From contig CAJNDS010001084.1 in NCBI GenBank assembly GCA_905221605.1, forward strand, positions 1 through 35,647: a stretch of DNA of 35,647 nucleotides. Reading direction: 5' to 3'. This DNA is from Symbiodinium natans (Eukaryota; Sar; Dinophyceae; Suessiales; Symbiodiniaceae). The translations under genes and the position numbers were made by a program. Below, one piece after another: positions 19,339-27,239 of the stretch. Position 1 is the first letter of the stretch. Each line of letters starts with the position of its first letter. Under the pieces are notes generated by a model, which made no database searches, was not told the origin of the DNA, and was given only the letters and a program-made list of their open reading frames with translations.

Positions 19339-21226
19339 GAGAAACTGGGTTTCTCACATCCGCCGCAGCTGGGCACTGGTACCTAATCCGCGCGAAAAAA
19401 AACTCGCCCGGCCGTTGCTGCGCCTTGAGGGTGGGTACTATGAAAAGTTCCCTAGACCTGTATCTAAACGCCTCAAGCTCCGGTCTCGGCGGATTTGTTA
19501 CAAGTACCTGAACCTCCAAGTAATGATCTGCAAGGCACATCCACTGAGTTGCTGATCCGCCAAGACAGGTATGCTTTGCCTGATCATCGCGCCGCTAGCG
19601 GCGCGGTCCGCCTACATGGGTTGCTCCGACAGTTCTGACAAAGAAGCAGCTGCCAGTAGCCAGCTCAAGGACCGCATGGAGCTGCCAACTCTAAAACCCT
19701 AAAAACCCTAAAACCCCAAAACCCCAAAACCCCAAAACCCCTAAAACCCCTAAAACCCCTAAAACCCCTAAAACCCTAAAACCCTAAACCCTTAAGAACA
19801 TTTGTGCAGATGTGTCTCTGGGGGTTGCACTTGTCTCAAAAGACGTTGCAGGCCCGGCGTCCTTTCATGGCACGCTTGCGGGATGATGCCGCTCAGCTGC
19901 AATGCCAGGGCCATCACATCTAGGTTTAGGGTTTAGGGCTTAGGGTTTAGGGTTTAGGGCTGGGGGTTTACAGACCATAGGGTTTAGGGTTTAGGGTTTG
20001 GGGTTTGGGGATGTTTGAGGGTTAAGGGTTTAGGCCTCTCGATGTGGGGAACATGTGGGGGCAGCTTTGGCCCCAGGTCGAGAAGCTGAAGCTTGGTCAT
20101 CGTTGGCCAACATTTTACATGTTCAAGGGTACGTAAACCGAATTTGGGGTTTAGGGTTTAGGGTTTAGGGTAAATTTTGAATATTATCCCAGCCATGAGC
20201 TAGGAAGGGGGATCCAGCGCGCGCAGCATGCCATTGCGTCGTTGGGGCCGGCATTGGCGTTCTCACGGGCTCCCTTGCGACTTAGGGATACTTGGAAATA
20301 TGTTTTTTTTCTTGGGGTACTATAGTTCCTAGGAAAAAGCAAAAGTTGCCATTTTTGCTAGGGTTTAAACCCTAAACCGTTTACCCTAAACCCTGTATAG
20401 GCTACGGGAGACTCGATGCTGATGATCCTGTACCTGATCGCATCTGGATTTGAGCAGCGGCTGGCTCTGGGGACGACACTCTTGGCAAGCAGCCTTCCGT
20501 ACCTCCTGTTCCTGGGCTCAAAACGTCTGAAAGCTGCGGGCAGATAAACCCCAAACCCTAAACCCTAAAGGCCCTAAACCCTTATAAACCCTAAACCCTA
20601 AACCCTTATAAACCCTAAACCCTACGGAGCCCCGTGGACTGCTAGCAGAGAGCGCGCAACCCTACCCTAAACCCTAGTAGCACCACCAGTACCTAAACCC
20701 CAAACCCCAAACCCCAAACCCTAAACCCTAAACCCTAAAAAACCCCAAACCCTAAACCCTAAAAAACCCCAAACCCTAAACCCTAAACCCTACAATGGCA
20801 GGACTGTCGTGGTGCATCTGGGTCGTGGTAGCGCCGTGCCAGTGCTGGTGCCAGCCTCCATGCCTCGGGCTCTTCCCAGAAAGGCTTCGGGTTTAGGGGT
20901 TAGGGGTTTAGGGGTTTAGGGGTTTAGGGGTTTAGGGGTTTAGGGGTTTAGGGGTTTAGGGTTTAGGGTTTAGGGTTTAGGGTTTAGGTTTAGGGTTTAG
21001 GGTTTTTGCATTTGTTAAGGGCAGTCCACCACCCTGCAAGGCTGTAGCAAGAACTCTTTTTGGCTTGCGGCACGAACAGCCGAGGATAAGCATGTGCCTG
21101 GGTAGCTGTTTGGGCGCGCAAGTTTCCTGTAAGTCTCTGAGCAATGAACAGCTACAGACGGGGCTCGCTGGCGGCGCCTTGACTGTGGGCTTGCTGACGG
21201 CTCGGGATGTTCTCAAGCGGTTTTAG
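16335..21226 (+). CDS. TauE/SafE-type membrane permease (sulfite exporter-like), about 12 exons
   Basis: Proposed exons: 16335-16524, 17119-17160, 17309-17365, 18131-18180, 18849-18957, 19569-19680, 19852-19920 (doubtful), 20077-20127, 20208-20276, 20401-20528, 20802-20868, 21041-21226. The protein has about 375 residues. The two halves repeat the family plan of a Gly-rich helix, a loop with A.GT(S/T), a helix, then a Gly/Ala helix before LPE..L. Half 1 has SAGVVYGAVGVGSGIVSIAG, then LQAIGTST, then LASKLPE-like VASKLPEAKL. Half 2 has VGAGIGVLTGSLATGDSM, then RLALGTTLLASSLP, then CLGSCLGAQVSCKSLSNEQL. The basic N-terminus (MIRRALLRCTRS) may target an organelle. The substrate cannot be told; sulfite, sulfoacetate and other anions are known for the family. 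Individual exons are short, so boundaries are tentative. The order and two-fold symmetry make the family call fairly secure. Confidence 0.6.
16748..16895. repeat. 8-bp satellite AGGACTCT / AGGACGCT in the first intron
   Basis: Tandem octamers occur as alternating blocks of aggactct and aggacgct, each variant in runs of 3-5. The tract is the core of the proposed intron 16525-17118. It is related to degenerate ctaggaccct words on both sides. Confidence 0.9.
17119..17160 (+). CDS. Permease exon 2 (42 nt)
   Basis: The acceptor is tttcag|gagtgg. The exon encodes VGSGIVSIAGLAG, the glycine-rich part of the first helix. A GA donor (ggga|gacatt) is mirrored by gactca at the start of exon 3. Confidence 0.5.
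17168..17304. repeat. TTTAGGG / TTTTGGGG array filling an intron
   Basis: Mixed heptamer and octamer units make up almost the whole intron 17161-17308. Confidence 0.85.
17309..17365 (+). CDS. Permease exon 3: GLP...AIGTS loop
   Basis: The acceptor is tttcaag|gactc. The exon encodes LTRLVGLPQLQAIGTSTP, the conserved GTS loop of the family. The GC donor at ccag|gccagg is followed by GCCAGG, which also begins the next exon. Confidence 0.6.
17480..17556. repeat. CACA / CAGACG microsatellite
   Basis: Runs of acacgcgcgc, acagacac and gcagacgcagac lie inside the large intron 17366-18130. Confidence 0.8.
18072..18115. repeat. TTTAGGC variant heptamers
   Basis: Five tttaggc units occur, a local variant not used elsewhere in the window. 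They lie in intron 17366-18130. Confidence 0.85.
18131..18180 (+). CDS. Permease exon 4
   Basis: The acceptor is gcggag|gccagg. The exon encodes QAFSSISGAAIWSRPG, the helix and G turn after the GTS loop. The donor is unresolved: phase requires a codon boundary before GAT TTG of exon 5, but no GT, GC or GA sits right after cgcccgggg. A GC donor at 18159/18160 is possible but would shorten the loop. Confidence 0.45.
18713..18831. repeat. CCCTAAA array, about 16 units
   Basis: An essentially perfect telomere-type array of about 118 bp in the intron before exon 5, ending only 18 bp before its acceptor. Confidence 0.95.
18849..18957 (+). CDS. Permease exon 5: end of first half
   Basis: The acceptor is ctgtttag|gat, with an in-frame TAG directly upstream. 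The exon encodes LATAACLGVPGLFGALFG and then NVASKLPEAKLRLGFAG, the typical helix plus LPE..L motif. The donor is GC (gcag|gcgcct). Confidence 0.6.
18978..19020. repeat. TTTAGGG array in intron
   Basis: About six units, ending in ttaagggttt, in intron 18958-19568. Confidence 0.9.
19244..19337. repeat. Long G runs (G-quadruplex-prone)
   Basis: Gcaggcgggtgggg-type sequence occurs twice, and each copy runs into a pure G tract; the second tract is about 40 G. The Gly-rich and Pro-rich frames over it are artefacts. Run lengths may be assembly-uncertain. Confidence 0.85.
19569..19680 (+). CDS. Permease exon 6: helix and inter-half loop
   Basis: The acceptor is gacag|gtatgc. It encodes MLCLIIAPLAARSAYMG, a helix that continues FAG of exon 5, and then a polar loop (SDSSDKEAAASS). 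The 3' end could also be an earlier GC or GA donor (19652 or 19670). Confidence 0.45.
19691..19793. repeat. CCCTAAAA / CCCCAAAA / CCCCTAAAA array
   Basis: Octamer and nonamer variants occur in blocks, directly after the proposed donor. Confidence 0.9.
19852..19920 (+). CDS. Possible permease exon 7 (loop), doubtful
   Basis: The acceptor is gttgcag|gcccgg. The frame ARRPFMARLRDDAAQLQ is open to TAG at 19921. It has no family motif, as expected for the cytosolic loop. Phase with its neighbours cannot be settled. Confidence 0.25.
19921..20036. repeat. TTTAGGG tracts flanking 'acagaccata'
   Basis: Heptamers surround ttacagaccatagggttt. The same phrase ttacagaccataggg occurs inside the array at 24170-24302 (twice), so the two arrays share more than the heptamer. 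Confidence 0.85.
20077..20127 (+). CDS. Permease exon 8
   Basis: The acceptor is gccccag|gtcgag. It encodes VEKLKLGHRWPTFYMFK. The donor region reads ttcaagggtacgt. GTACGT is a good donor, but frame and the aaggg/aagggg repeat at the next exon leave the exact base ambiguous. Confidence 0.4.
20208..20276 (+). CDS. Permease exon 9: second glycine-rich helix
   Basis: It encodes CHCVVGAGIGVLTGSL, the counterpart of SAGVVYGAVG in the first half. The GC donor cctt|gcgac is followed, after a 124-nt intron, by gctacg at the next exon. Confidence 0.55.
20401..20528 (+). CDS. Permease exon 10: second A.GT loop
   Basis: The acceptor is gtatag|gctacg. It encodes GDSMLMILYLIASGFEQRL, then ALGTTLLASSLPYLLFLG. 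ALGTT aligns with AIGTS of the first half, the best internal evidence for the two-fold repeat. A GA donor (cgtct|gaaagc) gives correct phase into exon 11. Confidence 0.6.
20545..20795. repeat. CCCTAAA variants filling an intron
   Basis: Blocks of ccctaaa, ccccaaa and ccctaaaaaacccc alternate with short unique spacers throughout intron 20529-20801. Confidence 0.9.
20802..20868 (+). CDS. Possible permease exon 11
   Basis: The acceptor is ggcag|gactg. It encodes TVVVHLGRGSAVPVLVPAS, comparable to the H..rG turn and following helix of the family. GC donor cgg|gctctt is mirrored by gctgta at exon 12, and phase agrees. Confidence 0.4.
20888..21007. repeat. TTTAGGGG to TTTAGGG array
   Basis: Octamers tttagggg (about eight) are followed by heptamers. 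The array fills most of the last intron 20869-21040. Confidence 0.9.
21041..21226 (+). CDS. Permease last exon: C-terminal helices
   Basis: The acceptor is tgcaag|gctgta. The exon ends LGSCLGAQVSCKSLSNEQL then QTGLAGGALTVGLLTARDVL, KRF and TAG (21224-21226). G..lGa.....Lsne.L followed by one last helix is the usual C-terminus of TauE/SafE proteins. The first 15 residues are less typical, and the true start may lie inside. Confidence 0.6.
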   Translation, partial: AVARTLFGLRHEQPRISMCLGSCLGAQVSCKSLSNEQLQTGLAGGALTVGLLTARDVLKRF

Positions 21227-21626
21227 TTTCGCAGGTGACACGTACACTTATCTTCGTCGCTCAGGTGGTTCTGATGCAGAGCATCAGCAGTAATCTTCCC
21301 GAGGCACACGGCCTCATCTCGAAAGTGCGTTAATTTAGATTCATGAGCACCAAAGATGCCGTGGCACTTGCCTGCGCAGTGCCGGTCCCCGCCACAACAA
21401 GTCATGCAAAAGTCGCAAAGGCTACGGCATCTACGTTTCAAACACGCGGACCTTCGTCCGGAAGCATCTGAGGGACCACCGGGGTGCTGGTAGTGTAGCG
21501 CATCTGCATCCATCCGTTCCCAAATCCGCTCAATGAGTGGATACCGCTTTGTGCATGGCGGCTTGCACCCTTCACACGGCTCTGCAGTGAGAAAGGCCCA
21601 GATCCAGGTACGCCCAAGGGGGGCCC
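21223..21626 (-). CDS. Cys-rich C-terminal exon of an unrecognised minus-strand gene
   Basis: An open frame of 133 codons reads leftward to TAA at 21225-21223. It has a CxxC-rich pattern: PCEGCKPPC, then RRCRSLCDFCMTCCGGDRHC, AGKC and finally CTC. The spacing suggests metal-binding clusters, but I do not recognise the family. The upstream boundary is a TTTAG|GG acceptor formed by a telomere-type heptamer (minus strand, 21631-21627). An upstream exon must lie further right. The stop overlaps the permease stop in the convergent direction. Confidence 0.5.
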
Positions 21627-22019
21627 CTAAACCCTAAACTTGTCCTTCATAGGAATTATAGTAGGGTGTACTCTAGTGCCTAGTATAAGGGGGAACGTCC
21701 CAACCCTAAACCCTAACTATCCCTAACTGCAAGCTGCCATCCCCACTTGGAGCGCTCCACACTGCTTAGGACACTAGCCTTGTGGTGACAACGCGTAGCC
21801 TCGTTGAACAAGACACTCTCGACTGAAGTTCAAGAGTGACCATGGTATTTTCGGATGTTTGTTTCTTGTGTTCTTTCTTGATTTTGACTGGAAATACGAA
21901 TCCAACAAATTCGCAGAGTGTCTAAGCAATATAGAAACTGACTGCAAACAACGTTGGAAGAGACAGTTTTCTGCATGAAAAGATTAGATGTCTTAGTTGT
22001 GCTAAGCAAGATTAACTTT

Positions 22020-22328
22020 TCACACCCCATCAGCTCGCCAGTCTATGGCAAAAGACTGCAGTGCCTGTTCACGACCACGCCCATGACACCTGTGACTCAA
22101 GTACCACAAGAGAGACGGCATGTTACGCAGACCTTCATCAAGAGAAGCATCTGCATCACATCCTGTCAGAAATTCAAGAGTTTGAAGCACAAGCATCTTC
22201 GTGAGGTTCGTTGATGTGGAATCCTCATGAAACAGGTGAGGCTGCAAGTGTTTCAAAATTGTCATCAGGACTGGCAATGTCAAGTCTGAACCCTTGGACT
22301 GTTTTTGGAGTGTTTTCGGGGGAGCCAC
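22020..22328 (-). CDS. Possible minus-strand exon, unrecognised
   Basis: The frame encodes a leucine-rich helical stretch (LPVLMTILKHLQPHLF, TKMLVLQTLEFLTG, LLWYLSHRCHG) and ends ADGV-stop at 22020. It could belong to the Cys-rich gene. Two other minus frames over 22330-22440 are also open, so frame choice is not secure. Confidence 0.3.
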   Translation of the reverse strand: MAPPKTLQKQSKGSDLTLPVLMTILKHLQPHLFHEDSTSTNLTKMLVLQTLEFLTGCDADASLDEGLRNMPSLLWYLSHRCHGRGREQALQSFAIDWRADGV

Positions 22329-22439
22329 TCACTCGGACCAATCAATGTCTTGACCCCATGCTCCAGCAAAATCGTAACCATGTTGACGCAAAGTTCCCAA
22401 GAGCAGTGAAATAGATTCTGGCCGACACTCCATGACAGA

Positions 22440-23396
22440 ACTATATCCCCCTTGTGAATTATGTTTTGCTTTTTGTTTACATAAAACCCAAGAGGATATT
22501 AAACATATTATGTTTATTAAGGTTCTAAGGGGAGTATAGAGAAAGGCGACTAAAAAGCAAATCATTATGCATCATGAGCCACAGCTGCTATGCATCTCAC
22601 ACAAAGCTTCGAGTCCTTTGCTTGACATGAGAGCAGACTCATGATGCCGCATCATGGGCAATCCTGTTTGATCATACCAGCTCAGACAGAATCATGAAGA
22701 GAGCCCGGCACATTCGCAGCCTGAAATGCTCGGTCGCGCCAACCTGTCAACAGCTTGAGTTCACATCAAGAGAGAACTGTATCATAATTGCAGCTGTCAT
22801 CGACATATTGCATGCACTGGCTCGTGTCATCCAAGGCAGCATGCACTGGCTCGTGTCAACCCTCACATCGTCAAGCATCATCATGAGTCCCACACCCTGG
22901 GGTTTGGCGTGCTCCAAGCCACCCAATAGATCCTTAAGCTTGAAAACTCCAAATCCTTCACCTCAACACCCCACGCCTCAAAGTAGCCCTATTGATCCCC
23001 CCAAGATGGTACGGTCTCCAGTACTAGACCACCCAACACCCCACCCCACACCCCCCATGTGGGCCCTGCATTGTTTTTGGGACACCTCACTTCTAAACAC
23101 TCTCCAGGTTTTTTTCGATCCACCTGAACCCTTTTCAGCCCCAAAACCTTCAAACCGTAAAACCTCAAGCCCGAACTGTACAAGCCCCAACAAACCCCAA
23201 GTAGTACACGGCGACCCCCCCCTCCCCCCCCAAACTGCCAAACTACAGAGGAACCCACCCCTCAGAAAGACCCTGAAGCCCCCCCAAGTTGCCGGAACTT
23301 TAAGGCCCTCAACCTTGAACACGAGACACGACAATCCTGAGTCCTAAACCAAAAAATCCCAAACCCTAAGCCCTAGCCCCTAGAACCTACAAAGCC
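22440..23396. other. Spacer, no supported gene
   Basis: A Pro-rich plus frame (22694-23347) and its Gly-rich complements come from C-rich, heptamer-like sequence (cccaaacc, ccccaa) and have no motif. Confidence 0.4.
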
Positions 23397-23425
23397 GGTT
23401 TAGGGTTTAGGGTTTAGGGTTCAGC
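23397..23425. repeat. Short TTTAGGG tract
   Basis: Three to four units. Confidence 0.85.
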
Positions 23426-23708
23426 ATCTCAAGTTCAAGCATTCACTAGTCAAGCTCGCTACTCCGGTGTCGAATATCGACCCACCCACCCTTTGGATCC
23501 CATAACATTATGAATTATGAGATTTTTTTACTTCTCGTTTTTTCCAGAATTATTGGTACTTGTCCACGACTTGTTGGTGCTTATCCGTGTACCAACAACA
23601 AGTAAACGAGTTTTTCTTTTCCGCGACTTGTCGGCAAAAGCATCCGGTTGGAAAAGGAACGGTTTCAAGGGAGGGTTCTTGTTTTCTGGCACGTGAGCTT
23701 TGGCTGGA

Positions 23709-23783
23709 GGGGGGGGGGGTCCTGTCACGGCTCCAAGGGGGGGGGGGGGGGGGGTGCGGGGGGTAGGGTTGGGGGTGGATGGG
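23709..23783. repeat. G-run cluster
   Basis: Several G tracts of 10-18 separated by a few bases. Confidence 0.85.
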
Positions 23784-23850
23784 GGGCTGCCTTGCCCTCG
23801 TCCCAGGTCAAAAAAGTGGCGCCAAACAGGGTCCGGGGAGGACCTTGCCC

Positions 23851-24158
23851 CGCCGACGAAGGGCGTCAGGGCTTAGGGCCCACCAGGGAGAAAAAAAAAA
23901 AAGACAACAATATGCCGACGAAGCGCGTCAGGGTTTAGGACCCCCGCCCATAGGGCCCTGTTGGGGGGACCCCAGGAATCGGCCAAAAATGGCCGATTCC
24001 AGCTGAGTTTTAAATTGAATTTATATGGCAGAAATGACCCTCTCAATTTTCAGATTCTGGTCCAGGACCCAGGAAGAAAAAACAATACGCCGACGAAGGG
24101 TGTCAGGGTTAAGGGCCCAGAAAAAAACAATATGCCGGCGAATCCCATTAGGGTTTAA
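23851..24158. repeat. Dispersed GCCGACGAAG repeat, four copies
   Basis: GCCGACGAAGGGCGTCAGGG or a close variant, followed by ttaggRccc and an A-rich phrase (agaaaaaaacaata), occurs at about 23851, 23914, 24090 and 24133. The last copy is degenerate. Between them, at about 23978-23999, is a perfect hairpin AATCGGCC/GGCCGATT. Confidence 0.8.
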
Positions 24159-24169
24159 ATATACATAGT

Positions 24170-24302
24170 AAGAGAGGGTTTAGGGTTTACAGACCATAGG
24201 GTTTAGGGTTTAGGGTTTAGGGTTTAGGGTTTAGGGTTTAGGGTTTAGGGTTTAGGGTTTACAGACCATAGGGTTTAGGGTTTGGGGTTTAGGGTTTAGG
24301 GA
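24170..24302. repeat. TTTAGGG array with 'acagaccata' interruptions
   Basis: Two runs of heptamers are each preceded by ttacagaccata, as at 19965-19985. Confidence 0.9.
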
Positions 24303-24372
24303 AAGGCCAGCTCTGGGCAAGACGCCTTGGAGCTGCTGGGTGGCCTGCACACACCGCTCACGTCCTCCTCCA

Positions 24373-24560
24373 GGTGTTGAAGTGTTTTTTTTGGTTTTTC
24401 TTATGTTTTCTGGGTTCTAGGGTGTTTAGGGTTTTTTGTAGGGTTTATAGGGTTTACAGTTGTTTTTTGGTTCTAGGGTGTTTATGGTTTTTTGTAGTGT
24501 TGTTTTTGTTTTCCGGGTTTGTAGGGTTTTTTTAAGGGTGTATGGGGTTTGTTCCTTATT
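24373..24560. repeat. Degenerate T/G-rich repeats
   Basis: The phrases ggttctagggtgttta and ggttttttgtag are repeated about every 70 bp. Looks like a decayed heptamer-derived array. Confidence 0.6.
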
Positions 24561-24789
24561 CTTGTCTGAGTGCAGGTGTCCGTTTTGGGTTTTAATTGGC
24601 TTCCAAGGCCTACAGGCAAAAATCCAGCGTAAACCGAAAACAGGGAGCGATGTGTCTCATCTTTAGTTGTATCTTGTATCGTATAGGGAAAGATGGGCTA
24701 CTACAGTGTTGTATACGACTACTCGATAGTGGATTGGACGTTCCCCAATAATTGGGAGATCCTGTTTCAGGAGCCCCTGCCGTAGAGGG

Positions 24790-24826
24790 AGCTCTGAAGG
24801 GCCTCCTTTTAATGCTCTTCAGAGCT
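24790..24826. repeat. Hairpin AGCTCTGAAG / CTTCAGAGCT
   Basis: Ten-base perfect arms at 24790-24799 and 24817-24826 with a 17-nt loop. Confidence 0.75.
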
Positions 24827-24854
24827 TTCCAAGCACGTGAACACAAGAAAGACC

Positions 24855-24935
24855 GATGGGCTATTATACCCTATAATCCCTTAACAGGCCCTTTATAGGG
24901 TTCATTATGGGGATTTTAAGGCCTAATGGCCCATC
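24855..24935. repeat. Inverted-repeat element, 81 bp
   Basis: The end GATGGGCTATTA pairs with TAATGGCCCATC (one mismatch in 12). The interior is rich in ccctataatccc and ctttataggg words, like the other mini-elements in the window. Confidence 0.5.
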
Positions 24936-25246
24936 CTGGAGGTATCTGTCAGCCTTTTGGTGGGAGCGTCTATCTCCTCTTTATGGGGTTTGGGGTTGGG
25001 GGTTTGGGGTTAGGGCTGTTGTTTTGGCTCCTCCCGCCAGGAAGGCACGTAACACCCTAGACCTAAACCCTAAACCCTGTCTGGCAGGTTTCAGTTTCTT
25101 TATCCTCACCCTCGGTGTGGGGCGGTCAGATTTTAGACTCAACCATTACTCCTCGCCCGATCTCCCAGCACCCAGCCCCGGAGACCACGTGTTACCTTGT
25201 CATTTAGAAGCTTTAAGAAGATTTTCTGACATGGCAAAGAGCTTGT

Positions 25247-25293
25247 TGATGATGATGATGATGATGATGAGGAGGAGGAGGAGGAGGAGGAGG
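25247..25293. repeat. (GAT)n(GAG)n microsatellite
   Basis: About seven gat units are followed by about seven gag/gga units. Confidence 0.9.
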
Positions 25294-25652
25294 GATCTGG
25301 CATGCTGTTTGTCTGCAGCGCAGCAAGAATAGCAATTTGTACATGCTTCACCACTGCCTAAATGCCAAAGTTGGTGCTGAAATGTTGCGATCTCAAATGA
25401 CCATCATCAGAGAACTGAGATTTGCAGCTGATATGTCAAATTAGGGGCAGAGGTAGTCAGAAGTCACGCGGTGCAATGATGCGGCGGAATGTTGCTTGCA
25501 TTGAAAATTTGGGCTGGATTTTATTTGGGTTGCTTCAGGCTAGTAGCACTGCTACTCCCAACCAACGGTATCGCAGAGATTTGTTCTAGAAAGCTTGCTG
25601 TAGGCTTGCACTTGACAGCCTTGTTGCATTCTCATGCTGTGCCGAAGCTGCC

Positions 25653-27239
25653 ATGTTACATCGCCGGGGCAGAGGTAGCAGCATCACCATTGCGCGCCAA
25701 GCCGCCCTGTTGGCAATCATCCCGTGCTGGATGACGGGAGTCTTCACGCCGGCACTGGTTGCCACACGCTGTCCAGCTAAACATCCATCCTGGCGTCAAA
25801 TCAGAAAAGTTTGGTTGACAGGCGTGGCCAAGCAAAATGATGGGCTGGGAGTGGATGGAATGCAAAGTGCTTCCAGAGGCAAAGCCGAAGGTGCCGGAGA
25901 GATGTTGCTGTTGGTACGCGGAGGCTGGCAAGGTGAATTGTACAATCTGGAGCTCGCTTTAACGTTCGAGGCAGCAGGTATAAGATCGGCAGGCGGGCAC
26001 CTGAGCCCTATTGGCGCAGGGGTTTGGCGGCTCCATTGGCCAACTCAGTCCTCTGGGTTGGCTGTACAGCAAGCATGGGACCAGGTTCTCTCCCGGGGCA
26101 GGCCGGTGGGTTTACTTGCAGGTCCTCTCCAAGTGCTCCTCGGCCCAGCGTACTCATGCAGATCCTTGTTGGAGGAAGCGCAGGGCACTCAAGGCACTCA
26201 AGATGCAGTTGCTGGAGCAGAGCTCATCAAGAAGGCGAGGGAGGGCATTTCTAAAAGCAATGTCAGGGACATCAAAGACGCCAGCGAGGTTACCTGGACG
26301 GTGAGGCTGGTACAGCATCATTCGTCCAAAAGTGGGACTCCCCCGTTTCTGTTCGAGGGGGAGTTCCCTTCTTTTTTGGCAAGGCTCGGCGCAATCCTGG
26401 GCGCCGCTGGAACAAAGCAGGCTGCTGCCGAGGAGCAAGCAGATTTGCGACTGGTGCTATTGAGGCTTCGTCTACGCTCGAGCATGGGGCTTGCGTGGGT
26501 TCGCTCTCACACAGGTTTGTCGTCGTGTACAGAAAACCCAGAGGAAGACGATACTTCATGGGCATTGGCGGCTGCTGTAGGTCCAGAACAGAGGCCTGCT
26601 CCTTGGATGGAACGCTGGCAACAGCGCCCATGGACCTTCACAGGCGCAATGGAGGCTCAGCTGGCGTCAGCTGCCGCCAGAGTTGCGATTTTCTCACATT
26701 GTGCACGCGCACTGGTGAAGGGTGCAATCCACGTGCTAGATCCTTGCGTTGGCTCTGGAACATTGGCTATGGCTGCAGCCATGGAGCCTGAAGTGACCAA
26801 AGTCTTCTGTGTTGACGTCAGAGACTTCGCAGAGCACTTGGAGGCAAATTTGCGGTTTGCAAACGTGCCAGAAACAGAAAAGATGACGCTGTTGGAGTCC
26901 CAGGATGTCTCCGGCCCTTTACCAGAGGCAGTGCTGGCCAAGACAGATATCGTTCTGGCAAATCCACCCTGGGGAAAGGCTTGCAAGACTGCAGAGGCTG
27001 GTACAGCAGTGATGCAAAGCTTGATCTCACAGGTTCCCTGGGCCACGTTTGCATTCTTTGTCAGCAAAGAAACCTTAAAGGACATCGGGGACCTGTTGGA
27101 TGTGCATGAGCAGGTGACGTTAGGAAGCTCGTCTCGCCCTGCGCAGTTCGTTGTAGCAACAGTGCGTGACCGACAAGGAAAATCGAACGTTGCCCCAAAG
27201 AAACAACCTCCTCTTGTCATACCATCTATTATGCTATAA
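25653..27239 (+). CDS. SAM-dependent methyltransferase, THUMP/UPF0020 RNA-methylase-like, intronless
   Basis: 528 codons are uninterrupted, ending TAA 27237-27239. The C-terminal domain has motif I HVLDPCVGSGTLAMAAAME (residues about 360-378), an acidic residue after the next strand (FCVDVRD) and motif IV DIVLANPPWGKA (about 433-444). NPPW is the catalytic motif of adenine/guanine-N methylases. A run WTFTGAMEAQLASAAARVA sits just before motif I, as in RlmL/Trm11/THUMPD-type enzymes. The N-terminal 300 residues (YNLELALTFEAAG, LRLVLLRLRLR) could be a THUMP-like RNA-binding part, but this is weak. ATG 25653 is the first in frame after a TAG at about 25587; the true start may be later (25731 or 25860). 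It is the only clear gene here without introns. Confidence 0.75.
   Translation: MLHRRGRGSSITIARQAALLAIIPCWMTGVFTPALVATRCPAKHPSWRQIRKVWLTGVAKQNDGLGVDGMQSASRGKAEGAGEMLLLVRGGWQGELYNLELALTFEAAGIRSAGGHLSPIGAGVWRLHWPTQSSGLAVQQAWDQVLSRGRPVGLLAGPLQVLLGPAYSCRSLLEEAQGTQGTQDAVAGAELIKKAREGISKSNVRDIKDASEVTWTVRLVQHHSSKSGTPPFLFEGEFPSFLARLGAILGAAGTKQAAAEEQADLRLVLLRLRLRSSMGLAWVRSHTGLSSCTENPEEDDTSWALAAAVGPEQRPAPWMERWQQRPWTFTGAMEAQLASAAARVAIFSHCARALVKGAIHVLDPCVGSGTLAMAAAMEPEVTKVFCVDVRDFAEHLEANLRFANVPETEKMTLLESQDVSGPLPEAVLAKTDIVLANPPWGKACKTAEAGTAVMQSLISQVPWATFAFFVSKETLKDIGDLLDVHEQVTLGSSSRPAQFVVATVRDRQGKSNVAPKKQPPLVIPSIML

Noticed and set aside
19103-19555. Gly-rich plus frame and Pro-rich minus frames
   Set aside because: They run through G tracts of uncertain length.
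22694-23347. Plus frame of 217 codons, Pro-rich
   Set aside because: C-rich low-complexity sequence with no motif; complements are equally open.
25018-25032. Relict dinoflagellate spliced leader (TTTTGGCTC)
   Set aside because: Only nine bases match, the bases on both sides do not, and no gene follows directly.
24907-25332. Plus frame of 141 codons
   Set aside because: It ends in a (GAT)(GAG) microsatellite and contains heptamer sequence; no motif.
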